Source of the DNA: Nocardia nova | GTDB lineage: Bacteria > Actinomycetota > Actinomycetes > Mycobacteriales > Mycobacteriaceae | Reading direction: 5' to 3' | Assembly (NCBI RefSeq): GCF_002933465.1 | Contig: NZ_PSZE01000014.1 | Span: 1-64,000 of the forward strand | DNA length: 64,000 bases | Shown here: positions 17,197 through 25,583 of the stretch, piece by piece | How the letters are laid out: every line of letters begins with the position of its first letter | Numbering within the stretch: position 1 is the stretch's first letter | The notes under the pieces: generated by a model | Seen by the model: the letters and a program-made list of their open reading frames with translations, nothing else | What the model was told of the DNA's origin: nothing | The model's database searches: none | Position numbers and translations under genes: made by a program

Positions 17197-18312
17197 ATGC
17201 CGATTCCGTCCGCAACCGCATATCCCCCTGCCGCCGGGCAGGCTTCGACACCGGATGTTCACCCGCCGGTCACCGGCGGCGGCGAGCGAGTGCATGCGGT
17301 CTCGGTGGTGATTCCGGTGTATCGCGGCGAGCTGACCATCGCCGGATTGGTCGCCGAACTGCACGGATTGGCAGAGTCCTCGCGCACGCCGGACGGTAAC
17401 AGCTTCGCGGTCGAGGAGATCGTGCTGGTGCACGATCACGGCCCCGACCGCTCCGACGTCGTGCTGCAGCAGCTCGCCGCCCAATACCCGCAGGTGCGCG
17501 TGATCTGGCTGAGCCGCAACTTCGGCCAGGACGCGGCCACCATCGCCGGCATGGCCGCCGCGCGCGGTGAATGGATCGTCACGATGGACGAGGACGGACA
17601 ACACGATCCGGGATTCATCGGCGCCTTCCTCGACACCGCGCTCGCGCAGCGCGCGGATCTGGTCTATTCGAAGCCGACCAACACCCGCCCGCACGGCGTG
17701 CTGCGCAACCTCACCTCACGCGGCGCCAAGGTGGTGCTGGCGACGGTCTTCGCCTTCCCCGATTCCACCCGGTTCGAAAGCTACCGGCTGATCCGCAGCG
17801 ATATCGGCCGTCAGCTCGCCGAGGTCGCCTCCAACGGGGTGTATCTGGATGTGGCGCTGACCTGGGTGGTGGACAACACCGCGCAAGCGCCGGTGGTCCT
17901 GCGCGCGGAGGGCCGCGAGGAGTCCGGTTACAACTACCGCCGGCTGTTCTCGCTGTTCTGGAAGATGGTGCTGTGCAGCGGAACCCGCGGCCTGCGCCTG
18001 GTGAGCCTGCTGGGCGTGACCCTGGCCGCCGGTGGTGCGGTGATGGCCGCGGTGGTGATCTGGAATGCCCTGTTCGGCAACGGTCACGACCCCGCGGGCT
18101 GGGCTTCGATCATCGTGGTGCTGCTGCTGGTCTCGGGCGCGATCCTGTTCTCGCTCGGCCTGATCGCGGAGTATCTGGGTGTGGCGTTGCACGTTCTGGT
18201 GGGCAAACCGCTGTATCTGACGGTAGATTCCCCGACACCGCGTCCGCATGCCGAGGCGCGGGTTCCGACCACGGCCGCAGCAATCGGGGGACACAATCCG
18301 GGTGAGCACTGA
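17197..18312 (+). CDS. GT2 polyprenyl-phosphate glycosyltransferase
   Basis: A 371-residue family 2 glycosyltransferase with a cytoplasmic GT-A domain (SVVIPVYRGE near 36, metal/nucleotide motif DEDGQHDP at 131-138) and two C-terminal spans at about 265-292 and 300-328, as in GtrB/ArnC/DPM1-type enzymes that load a sugar onto polyprenyl phosphate. It is divergent from the membrane transferase and overlaps the next gene, an aminotransferase, by 11 bases. The nucleotide sugar is probably made by that partner. Confidence 0.9.
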   Translation: MPIPSATAYPPAAGQASTPDVHPPVTGGGERVHAVSVVIPVYRGELTIAGLVAELHGLAESSRTPDGNSFAVEEIVLVHDHGPDRSDVVLQQLAAQYPQVRVIWLSRNFGQDAATIAGMAAARGEWIVTMDEDGQHDPGFIGAFLDTALAQRADLVYSKPTNTRPHGVLRNLTSRGAKVVLATVFAFPDSTRFESYRLIRSDIGRQLAEVASNGVYLDVALTWVVDNTAQAPVVLRAEGREESGYNYRRLFSLFWKMVLCSGTRGLRLVSLLGVTLAAGGAVMAAVVIWNALFGNGHDPAGWASIIVVLLLVSGAILFSLGLIAEYLGVALHVLVGKPLYLTVDSPTPRPHAEARVPTTAAAIGGHNPGEH

Positions 18313-19438
18313 CCGTATCCTCTTCAGCCGTCCCTACCGCGCGCAGGCCGAACTGACGAATCTGGCCGCCGTCCTGGCCTCCGACCACAGTCACGGCGAC
18401 GGGCCGTTCACCTCGGCGGCGACGGCGAAGTTGCGCGCCATCACCGGCGCCCCGCACGCCCTGCTGACCACCTCGTGCACCCATGCGCTGGAGATGGCCG
18501 GACTGCTGCTCGAACTGGGGCCCGACGACGAGGTGATCGTGCCCAGTTTCGCCTTCACCTCCACCGCCACGGCGGTCGCGATGCGCGGGGCCACCTGCGT
18601 CTTCGCCGATATCGATGAGCGCGGCAACCTCGATCCGGAGTCGGTGGCCGCGGCGGTCACCGAACGCACCAAGGCGATCGTGGTCATCCACTACGGCGGA
18701 GTCGGCGCCGATATGGACCGGCTGCTCGAGATTTCCGAGGCGCACGGCCTGGCCATCGTCGAGGACACCGCGCACGGCCTCGGCGGCCGGTGGCGCGGAC
18801 GGCCGCTGGGCACGATCGGCACCGTGGGCGCGCTCAGCTTCCACGACACCAAGAACGTGCACTGCGGTGAGGGCGGGGCCATCTTGCTCACCGATGAGAT
18901 CCTGATGGGGCGCGCCGAGATCATCCGCGAGAAGGGCACCGACCGGGCCCGGTTCCTGCGCGGGGCGGTCGACAAGTACTCCTGGCAGGACATCGGATCG
19001 AGTTATCTTCCCAGTGAGTTGAATGCCGCGGTGCTCGATGCGCAACTGGCCGAATTCGACCGGATCCAGGCCGGGCGCATGCGGGTGTGGAACGCCTACG
19101 CCGCCGCACTGCCCCAGTGGGCCGCGGGTAACGACGTGCGGCTGATGCAGGTGCCGGACGATCGCGAGCACACCGCGCATCTGTACTACCTGCGCACCCC
19201 CACCGAGGACGCCCGCGACGCGTTGATCGGATACCTTCGCGAACAAGGCATTTCGGCCCCGTTCCACTATGTGCCCCTGCATTCCAGCCCGGCCGGTCAG
19301 AAACTGGGCCGCACCACGGTCCCCTGCCCGCGCACGGATGAATTCTCGGCGACCCTGCTGCGCCTGCCGCTGTGGCCGGATCTGAGCGATCAGCAGATCG
19401 CGCGCGTCATCGAGGCGGTCACCGCGTTCACAGTGTGA
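18302..19438 (+). CDS. wecE: WecE-like dTDP-4-amino-4,6-dideoxygalactose transaminase
   Basis: A PLP-dependent sugar aminotransferase of the DegT/DnrJ family, 378 residues. The Schiff-base Lys is K184 in HDTKN and the pyridine-binding Asp is D155 in VEDTA. It follows E. coli WecE/RffA in several blocks: PSFAFTSTATAVAMRG, EIIREKGT, the VDKYSWQDIGSSYLPSE region and FHYVPLHSSPAG. The reaction would turn dTDP-4-keto-6-deoxyglucose into dTDP-Fuc4N with glutamate. GTG 18302 lies inside the end of the GT2 gene, so the two are co-translated. The dTDP-sugar precursor genes are not in the window. The exact product is a family-level inference. Confidence 0.85.
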   Translation: MSTDRILFSRPYRAQAELTNLAAVLASDHSHGDGPFTSAATAKLRAITGAPHALLTTSCTHALEMAGLLLELGPDDEVIVPSFAFTSTATAVAMRGATCVFADIDERGNLDPESVAAAVTERTKAIVVIHYGGVGADMDRLLEISEAHGLAIVEDTAHGLGGRWRGRPLGTIGTVGALSFHDTKNVHCGEGGAILLTDEILMGRAEIIREKGTDRARFLRGAVDKYSWQDIGSSYLPSELNAAVLDAQLAEFDRIQAGRMRVWNAYAAALPQWAAGNDVRLMQVPDDREHTAHLYYLRTPTEDARDALIGYLREQGISAPFHYVPLHSSPAGQKLGRTTVPCPRTDEFSATLLRLPLWPDLSDQQIARVIEAVTAFTV

Positions 19439-19481
19439 GCGCGGCGGTGACCACACCCGCGAGAACGGTGGAGGCCGGCAG

Positions 19482-19530
19482 GAGGCGGGCCGAACCGGGC
19501 GCGGTACCCGCCTGGTTCGGCCCCCGCCTC
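19482..19530. terminator. bidirectional hairpin terminator
   Basis: Arms of 15 bp (19482-19496 with 19514-19530, two bulged C) sit between the converging wecE-like gene and the lipase/synthetase fusion. It can serve both strands. Confidence 0.6.
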
Positions 19531-19537
19531 GTGGCGG

Positions 19538-22483
19538 CTATCCCCGCAATGCGGCCGCGACCTCGGCGGTGAGCACGTCGTAGCCTTCCGATTCCCGGTT
19601 GTAATACCAGGTGTTCTCGTCCGGTTCGAGGCGAAGCGCCGATCGCACCGCGTGGGTGGCGGGACGGAAGCTCGAGCTGCGCGGAATTTCGTCGACGACT
19701 CGCACGATGTCGGGGCGCTGGGCGGGGTCGAGGGCACGCAGGCCCTCGGTGACGTCGGCGGGTTCGAGGCGGTGGCCCGCGCGCACGCTCACCACGGCGA
19801 CCGCGAGCGTGGCACTCGGGGTGCGGCGGCCGAAGGCGACCTCCATATCGACGGCCGTGATGTCGTTGAGCGCATCCACGATCGGCTGGGTGTAGACCGG
19901 CCCGCGGGCGGTCGCGATGACGGTGTCGCGGCGGTCCATCAGCCAGTAGTCGCCGTCGCTGTCGCGGCGGAACAGATTCTCCGTCGGCATCCAGGCATCA
20001 CCGGCGGTGAAGACCCCGCGCAGGCCGCCGCGGGAGATGTCGACAGTGTCGGCGGCCCGCCCGATCAGCAGGCCCACCTCGTTGTCGGCGGCGCGGCGCG
20101 CGAAACCCCGTGTGTCGGTGACGATCTGCTCGGCGATCGGATCGTAGGAGATCAGTTCCACCTTCGCCGTGCCCGGCACCGGGCGGCCCTTGCAGCCGAT
20201 CTTCACGCCGGCCACATTGGCGAGCACCACGTCACCCTCGATCGAGGCGTAGAACTCCAGCACCCGCGCGGGGGCGAACCGCTCCGTGGTGCGCCGCCAC
20301 AGACCGGCCGGCATGCCGGAGCCGATGAACAGCCGGATCGGATGCGAATGGCCGGCCGGGAAGGTTTCCACGTCGAGGATGTCGCGCAGCATGGTCCAGG
20401 TGTAGGTGACCACGGTGACCCCGTAGCGGTGCACCTCCGCGGCGAAGCTGGGCGGATCCAGCGAGCGGGCCAGCGCGATTCGGCTGCCACCGGCCACCGC
20501 ACCGCCCAGACTCACCAGCAGGCCCGACGAATGATGCAGCGGCGCAAGGCAATACACCGTGTCGCGGCGGTCCAGATCGGCCGCCGACGCGGTGCCGAAG
20601 GCCGACAGCGCCCACCGGTGGTTGGTGATGTACTTCAAGTCGAGTTTGTCGCCGGTACCGGTGACCAGGATGAACGCCAGCTCGCGGGCCAACCCGGGAT
20701 CGGGCCGGAACCAGCCCGGCAAGGCCACCGCCGCCGGGTCGACCTGCTCCAGGTCGACGACATCCGCGCCGTCGGGAATGTCGAGCGTGCGGGCATTGCC
20801 GCCACCGAGCACCAGAACCCGGGTTCCGGCGGCGGTCGCGGCCCGCAGGTTCTCCGGATCGGCCACGACCACCGTGGTCCCGGTCGATTCGACCGCCCGC
20901 GCGGTCTCGCCGCCGGGTGCCAACAGCACCGCCACCGCCCCGATCCGCGAGAGTGCCGCGACCGAGGCCAGCGCGCTCGGCCGGGTTTCCATCAGCACCC
21001 CGACGCGGGTGCCGGGGCGTACGCCCGCCGAGATCAGCCCGCGCACCACGTTGTCGATGCGAGCGCCGACCGCGGCGTGGGTGTGCACCCGGTCGTCGAA
21101 CAGGAACAGCTCGCGCATCGGCGCGTTGCGCTGTTGTTCGGCGAGCAGGCGGCCCAACGAGATCCGGGTGTGCGGCTGGATCATGCCGAGCCGGGTCAGC
21201 CGAGGCAGCGCACGGGCGGCCTCCCCCGGCAGCTCCTTCGATCCGCGCAGCGCGTTACCGGCCAGCGTGCCGAACGCCGCGCCGATTCCGGCACCGGCCT
21301 CGGCCAGCGTGGCCGCGGTGTGCACCACCCGGGTGGCCGCGGTGGCCTGGCGGTCGGCGGCGACGTGCTCGTGCATCGGCGCGATCTGTTCGGGCAGGTC
21401 ACCATGCCCACCCAGCCAGTTCACCCAGTCGCGCACCAGCGGCCAGGTCTGGTTGGTGGCGGTACTGCCCGCCACCAGGCCGAAATGCCCGGCCACCAGC
21501 GTGGCCTCGTAGACCTCGGCATTGGGCGCGGCGCGCACGATGCCGCGCACCGCGGCCGGCTGGCCGATATCGTCGACCTCGCCGACGAAGGCGAGGATGG
21601 GGCATTTGAGTTCGGCCAGCGAGATCGGCTGATCACGAATGACGAAGCCACCGGACATCATTCGATTGTGCGCGACGAACTGCTTGAGCAGGTCGGCCGC
21701 CGCCGGTCCGGAATAGCCCACCCAGCCGTCGTGTGCGAGGAAGCGGCGCTGACGTTCCTTGGGCAGCAACGCCTCTCGATCGTGGAGCTGGCGCAGGAAA
21801 TCGATGCGGGCCTTGGCCGTCTTCACCGGATCGAGCAGCTGGAAGCCGACCCGGACCATCGCATCGGTGATGGGCAGCCGGGGCAGGACGTGGTCGGCGA
21901 CGAAATCGGCCACCTCCGACACCAGGCCGTAGGGCAGACCGAACGGCAGCCCGGCGACGATGTCGACCGGGCTGCCGAAGGTGACGATGCTCTGCACGCC
22001 CTTGCCGTAGCGGAAGGCGGTGGCCTGGTAGGCGAACATGCCGCCCTGCGAGTAACCCATCAGGTGCACGCCGCGGCCGGTCAGTTCGTTGACCGTGTCG
22101 ATCGCGCTCGACAGGGCGAGGACGTGGTCGGCCAGATCGCGTTGCCAGCCACCTTCCTCCGTGGCCGGCGATCCGAAATCCAGTACCCAGCAATCGATTC
22201 CGGCGCGATGCAAGATACCGACAGCGCCACCCTCGGCATTGACGTCGTAGATGTCGGCATTGACCATCAGCGGCGGCACCAGCAGCGCGACGGGCCGGTC
22301 GGCGGCCGGATCGTCCGGGAAGTAGTGGCGCAGCCGGTACATCCGCTTACGTTCGGTGACTTCGAAGGGCGAGGACTCCACATCGTGGGCGAGGCCGCCG
22401 AAACGGATGACCTCGAGACCGTTCTGCGCGGTCGCCATCAACCGTCGCGCCGGTCCCGTGAGGGTTCTCGTATCGAATTTCAC
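19538..22483 (-). CDS. bifunctional lipase/acyl-CoA synthetase fusion
   Basis: About 980 residues in two halves. Residues 1-370 form an alpha/beta hydrolase close to PHA-synthase/lipase enzymes, with nucleophile motif MGYSQGG near 146 and a His near VAGHFGLV. From about 430 an AMP-binding domain follows. Its P-loop is unusual, VTGTGDKLDLK near 606 instead of the common TSGTTGxPK, and the A5 block is YASIEG, while GDAWMPTENLFRRDSDGDYW and DRRDTVI are normal. M. tuberculosis Rv1683 has the same fusion and neighbour (Trm112-like). I start at GTG 22483 because GGGAG lies 5 bases upstream; GTG 22489 overlaps that site. A role in triacylglycerol or wax ester turnover is likely, activating fatty acids that its own lipase releases. 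Confidence 0.88.
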   Translation of the reverse strand: MKFDTRTLTGPARRLMATAQNGLEVIRFGGLAHDVESSPFEVTERKRMYRLRHYFPDDPAADRPVALLVPPLMVNADIYDVNAEGGAVGILHRAGIDCWVLDFGSPATEEGGWQRDLADHVLALSSAIDTVNELTGRGVHLMGYSQGGMFAYQATAFRYGKGVQSIVTFGSPVDIVAGLPFGLPYGLVSEVADFVADHVLPRLPITDAMVRVGFQLLDPVKTAKARIDFLRQLHDREALLPKERQRRFLAHDGWVGYSGPAAADLLKQFVAHNRMMSGGFVIRDQPISLAELKCPILAFVGEVDDIGQPAAVRGIVRAAPNAEVYEATLVAGHFGLVAGSTATNQTWPLVRDWVNWLGGHGDLPEQIAPMHEHVAADRQATAATRVVHTAATLAEAGAGIGAAFGTLAGNALRGSKELPGEAARALPRLTRLGMIQPHTRISLGRLLAEQQRNAPMRELFLFDDRVHTHAAVGARIDNVVRGLISAGVRPGTRVGVLMETRPSALASVAALSRIGAVAVLLAPGGETARAVESTGTTVVVADPENLRAATAAGTRVLVLGGGNARTLDIPDGADVVDLEQVDPAAVALPGWFRPDPGLARELAFILVTGTGDKLDLKYITNHRWALSAFGTASAADLDRRDTVYCLAPLHHSSGLLVSLGGAVAGGSRIALARSLDPPSFAAEVHRYGVTVVTYTWTMLRDILDVETFPAGHSHPIRLFIGSGMPAGLWRRTTERFAPARVLEFYASIEGDVVLANVAGVKIGCKGRPVPGTAKVELISYDPIAEQIVTDTRGFARRAADNEVGLLIGRAADTVDISRGGLRGVFTAGDAWMPTENLFRRDSDGDYWLMDRRDTVIATARGPVYTQPIVDALNDITAVDMEVAFGRRTPSATLAVAVVSVRAGHRLEPADVTEGLRALDPAQRPDIVRVVDEIPRSSSFRPATHAVRSALRLEPDENTWYYNRESEGYDVLTAEVAAALRG

Positions 22484-22934
22484 AACCACTCCCAGCCCTT
22501 GCGCCCTGCGCTCACACCTTCACGCCCCCTGCGTGCGGGTCGAGCCTGCCACATCGACAGCCTACTGCGGGCCCGTTGTGACCGGTCCCATCCGCGATCA
22601 CAGGTTGCACACGGACGGGGTGCGGGTGGAGCAGACCGGGCTACGTTTTCGCGCATGCGGTCACGCCCCGCCGACTGCGCCTCGGCCGCCGTCCGGCCGG
22701 TAGGAGACCTGGCCTCGCTGGGGCCCAAAGGTTCTCCTGCGGAAGCGAATTCACCGCGCCGGTGGTTCCGGCCACCGTCCGCGCCGATCGCCGCGCGAGC
22801 TTCCTCGGCGATGTCGGCCCCCGGCGACCGGCCGGCAGCGGCCCGGGCCGGCTGCGGCGGCACCGGCGTCGCCGGTCGGCATATCGCGAGGGCAGGTTCC
22901 TTTACCTGGTGACAGCCGCCGATAAGGTAGGACG
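22484..22934. other. gene-free interval before idi
   Basis: About 450 bp between divergent genes. No frame has family-like sequence. It must hold the promoters of the lipase/synthetase (leftward) and idi (rightward), but I could not assign convincing boxes. A loose TGTGA...TCACA pair has a 16-bp spacer, too long for a Crp site. Confidence 0.5.
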
Positions 22935-23498
22935 GTGACCGGCACCCACACCACTTCCACCGACAGCACGGTCGACCGCGAGTCCTTGCCCGTCGAACTG
23001 GTCGACGAGCAGGGCCGCGCGACCGGAATTTGCCCGGTGTCCGACGCCCACACCGCGCCCGGACGGCTGCACCGCGCGTTCTCGGTGCTGCTGTTCGGGC
23101 CGGACGGCCGGGTGCTGCTCCAGCAGCGGGCCGCGATCAAGACCCGGTTCCCGCTGCGCTGGTCCAACACTTGCTGTGGACATCCGGCGCCGGGCCAAGC
23201 CCTCGCCGAGGCCGCCGCGGTCCGGCTGGGTGAGGAACTGCGGGTGAGCGCGCAACTGCGCGAGGTCGGCGTCTACCGCTATCGGGCCGACGATCCCGCG
23301 ACCGGGCGGGTCGAGGACGAATGGGATCACGTACTGATCGGCGAGTTCGCCGGCGTGCCCGACCACCCCGACCCGGCGGAGGTGGCCGCGCTGCGCTGGG
23401 TCGATCCCGATCGACTCGACGCCGATATCGCCTCCGCCCCAGCGGATTTCACGCCGTGGCTGTCCGGGGTGCTGGCCACGGCACGCGCCGGCCGCTGA
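22935..23498 (+). CDS. idi: isopentenyl-diphosphate delta-isomerase (type I)
   Basis: Interconverts isopentenyl and dimethylallyl diphosphate for isoprenoid synthesis. 187 residues with a Nudix-like fold; the catalytic Cys lies in NTCCGHP at 78-84 and the acidic metal-site residues in EDEWDH near 127. GTG 22935 has GGTAGGA just upstream. It converges with the flavohaemoglobin gene with 6 bp between stops. Polyprenyl carriers made downstream of this enzyme would feed the sugar cassette at 14-19 kb, but no operon link exists. Confidence 0.95.
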   Translation: MTGTHTTSTDSTVDRESLPVELVDEQGRATGICPVSDAHTAPGRLHRAFSVLLFGPDGRVLLQQRAAIKTRFPLRWSNTCCGHPAPGQALAEAAAVRLGEELRVSAQLREVGVYRYRADDPATGRVEDEWDHVLIGEFAGVPDHPDPAEVAALRWVDPDRLDADIASAPADFTPWLSGVLATARAGR

Positions 23499-23504
23499 GC
23501 CGGC

Positions 23505-24740
23505 TCACAGATCCAGCAACCAGTCGTTGGGGGCGAACAGTTCGAAGTGAACCTGTTCGTCCGCCACACCGGCCGCCTTCAGCTGGGCCCGTGCGGCCTG
23601 CAGGAAGCCAGTGCCGCCGCAGAGATAGATATCGGCGTTGCCGGGCAGGTCGATGCCGGTCAGCGAGAGCAGACCGGGATGCGCGCCGACGCTGGACTCC
23701 TCGTACCAGACGTGCAGCTCGGCGTCCGGTAAACCGGCGACCAGATCGGCCTGGGTACCGCGCAGCGGGTGGGTGGATTCGGCCCGGTCGGCATGCAATG
23801 CCAGCACACGGCGCGCCGAACCGGTGGCGGCGAGATATTCCAGGATGCCGACCATCGGGGTGACGCCGATTCCGGCCGAGACGAGCACCAGCGGCGTCTG
23901 CGCGGCGGTGTCGATGGTCAGATCACCGAACGGCAGCGTGATCTGCAGCCGGTCGCCCACCTCGACGTCGGTATGCAGCCACGACGACACCTCACCCTCG
24001 GGCCGGTCACCGACGGCGGTGACACGGCGCACCGCGAAGGCCAGCCGGCCCGCGCCAGGCGCGTTGACGAGGCTGTACTGGCGCAACTGGCGGGCACCGT
24101 CGGGCAGGTCGGCGCCGACCGAAACATATTGCCCGGGAACGAAATCCGGAAGCGGTGCGGCCGCGTCGGCGGACTCCACCACGAACGTGACGGTATCGGC
24201 GGGATCCTCGATGCGCTGCACCACCCGCACCTCGCGGAAGACCGCGCCCGGTTCGACACCGGCGCCCGAGTACAACTCGTTCTCGAATCCCATCAGCGTG
24301 TCGGCCATCAGCCAGTAGACGCGGTCCCAGGCCGCCGCCACCTCGGGAGTTACGGCCTCACCCAGGACGTGCACGATCGCCGCGAACAGATGTTCGCGCA
24401 CGACCGGATACTGTTCGGGCACGACGCCGAGCGAGGCGTGCTTGTGGCCGATGCGGGCCAGCAGTTGCCGCGGGTGCGGGAGGTTCGGATCGACGAGGTG
24501 GGTGGCGAACGTGGCGATCGAGGCGGCCAGCGCACGCTGCTGCTCCCCCTGGGCCTGATTGCCGCGATTGAACATGTTGCGCAGTAGATCGGGATGCGCG
24601 GCGAAGAGGCGGCGGTAGAACTCGGCGGTGATGTCGTCGATCCGCGCCCCGATCACCGGCAGGGTCGCCCGCACGATCTCGGCGTGATGTGGTTCCAGTT
24701 CGGCGATGGTGTCCAAGGCCGATGTCGACGCGGTCGTCAT
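23505..24740 (-). CDS. hmp: flavohaemoglobin (nitric oxide dioxygenase)
   Basis: Detoxifies NO to nitrate using NAD(P)H and oxygen. 411 residues: globin domain to about 140 with the proximal His in IGHKHASLGV, FAD domain with RQYSLV, and NAD domain with VSAGIGVTPM and YLCGGTGFL. ATG 24740 has AGAGGAG upstream; the frame extends to 24842 without support. The NO-sensor gene nsrR is just upstream on the same strand but separated by a terminator, so hmp has its own promoter in 24741-24900, where a motif shared with the nsrR upstream region is found. Confidence 0.95.
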   Translation of the reverse strand: MTTASTSALDTIAELEPHHAEIVRATLPVIGARIDDITAEFYRRLFAAHPDLLRNMFNRGNQAQGEQQRALAASIATFATHLVDPNLPHPRQLLARIGHKHASLGVVPEQYPVVREHLFAAIVHVLGEAVTPEVAAAWDRVYWLMADTLMGFENELYSGAGVEPGAVFREVRVVQRIEDPADTVTFVVESADAAAPLPDFVPGQYVSVGADLPDGARQLRQYSLVNAPGAGRLAFAVRRVTAVGDRPEGEVSSWLHTDVEVGDRLQITLPFGDLTIDTAAQTPLVLVSAGIGVTPMVGILEYLAATGSARRVLALHADRAESTHPLRGTQADLVAGLPDAELHVWYEESSVGAHPGLLSLTGIDLPGNADIYLCGGTGFLQAARAQLKAAGVADEQVHFELFAPNDWLLDL

Positions 24741-24827
24741 GGTGAAACTCCTCTTCGAGCAACAATTCCGGTGAATCACCGGGCAAATTCCACGGTAACC
24801 ATTTCGGGTGCCTGGAATCCAATTTCT

Positions 24828-24846
24828 CGGTCGTGTGTTCAATTAC
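24828..24846 (-). promoter_or_regulatory. candidate NsrR operator upstream of hmp
   Basis: On the minus strand this site reads GTAATTGAACACACGACCG. The same core, GTAATTGAAC followed by a CACAC/CACG-type stretch, occurs upstream of nsrR at 25481-25499. A shared element ahead of an NO regulator and its expected target suggests the operator, although it does not obviously match the site I recall from Streptomyces. Confidence 0.4.
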
Positions 24847-24898
24847 TGACCGGGTTGCGGATTATGTTGTCCGGGCCACATTTTCATCCGGATATAGC

Positions 24899-24940
24899 AA
24901 AATGCGCTGTGCGACCGAATATGTTGGCGCACAGAGCATT
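24899..24940 (-). terminator. rho-independent terminator of nsrR
   Basis: Arms of 13 bp (24928-24940 and 24901-24913, one mismatch) with a 14-base loop, followed on the minus strand by TTTT. It begins 17 bp past the nsrR stop. Confidence 0.75.
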
Positions 24941-24956
24941 ACGAAGAGAGCAGACG

Positions 24957-25439
24957 TCAGGACACAGCGGAGATATCTGCCGTGAATCCACCGAACGGCA
25001 ATTTCGGCGACGCCGACAGATGCAGTAATTGCTGCGTCCGCTGATCAACCAGATCACTGAGCGTGTATCGGTCGAGTTCGCGATAGAACGACTCCTGCGC
25101 CTCCGCCAGAATCCGGCGCAGGCGGCACGCCCCGGCCATCGGGCAGGGGTGGTCGCCCACACAGTCGACCACCTCGGCCGCCCCCTCGAGGCCGCGCACG
25201 ATCTGCCCGGCGGTGGCGGTGCGACCGGCGTCGGTGAGGAAGATGCCACCGGCGCGGCCGCGCTGCGACGCCACCAGCCCCAACTCGGAGAGTTTGGTGA
25301 CGGCCTTGGCCACGTAGTGTTCGGAGGCGTTGACCTGGCGGGCGATCAGCTTCGCGGTAACCCGCTCCTCGGCGCCGCTGCTCACCGCGAGCCGCATCAT
25401 CGCCCGCAGCCCCAGATCGGTGAATCGCGACAACTGCAT
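24957..25439 (-). CDS. nsrR: Rrf2-family NO-sensing repressor
   Basis: A 160-residue Rrf2 regulator with winged helix (HYVAKAVTKLSELGLVASQRG near 41) and three cysteines at C93, C99 and C105 (DCVGDHPCPMAGAC). Number, spacing and residue numbering match Streptomyces NsrR, whose 4Fe-4S cluster is destroyed by NO. It lies directly upstream of hmp, its classical target. The ATG at 25439 begins MQLSRFTDLG, the usual family start. Confidence 0.9.
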   Translation of the reverse strand: MQLSRFTDLGLRAMMRLAVSSGAEERVTAKLIARQVNASEHYVAKAVTKLSELGLVASQRGRAGGIFLTDAGRTATAGQIVRGLEGAAEVVDCVGDHPCPMAGACRLRRILAEAQESFYRELDRYTLSDLVDQRTQQLLHLSASPKLPFGGFTADISAVS

Positions 25440-25480
25440 TCACCCAGGCTACTCAATTCCGCCTGTGAAAAGCGCATTCA

Positions 25481-25499
25481 CCGGTGTGGGTTCAATTAC
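25481..25499 (-). promoter_or_regulatory. candidate NsrR operator upstream of nsrR
   Basis: Minus strand GTAATTGAACCCACACCGG, about 42 bp before the nsrR ATG, sharing GTAATTGAAC and the following C/A-rich stretch with the site ahead of hmp. It would give autoregulation. Confidence 0.4.
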
Positions 25500-25583
25500 C
25501 TCGTGGCATGCGGATTTTGCGGGCCGGCTCACAGTCACGCCCCGGCGCCGGGCTGCGCGGCTGCGCGGCAACCGTCTGGCACC

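Noticed and set aside
22575-22610. Possible Crp site (TGTGA...TCACA) before idi
   Set aside because: The spacer between halves is 16 bp; Crp sites need 6.
19652-22912. 1086-codon plus-strand open frame
   Set aside because: It is antisense to the lipase/synthetase fusion, is rich in Arg, Gly, His and Gln, and has no family-like block. Long antisense frames are normal in GC-rich genes.
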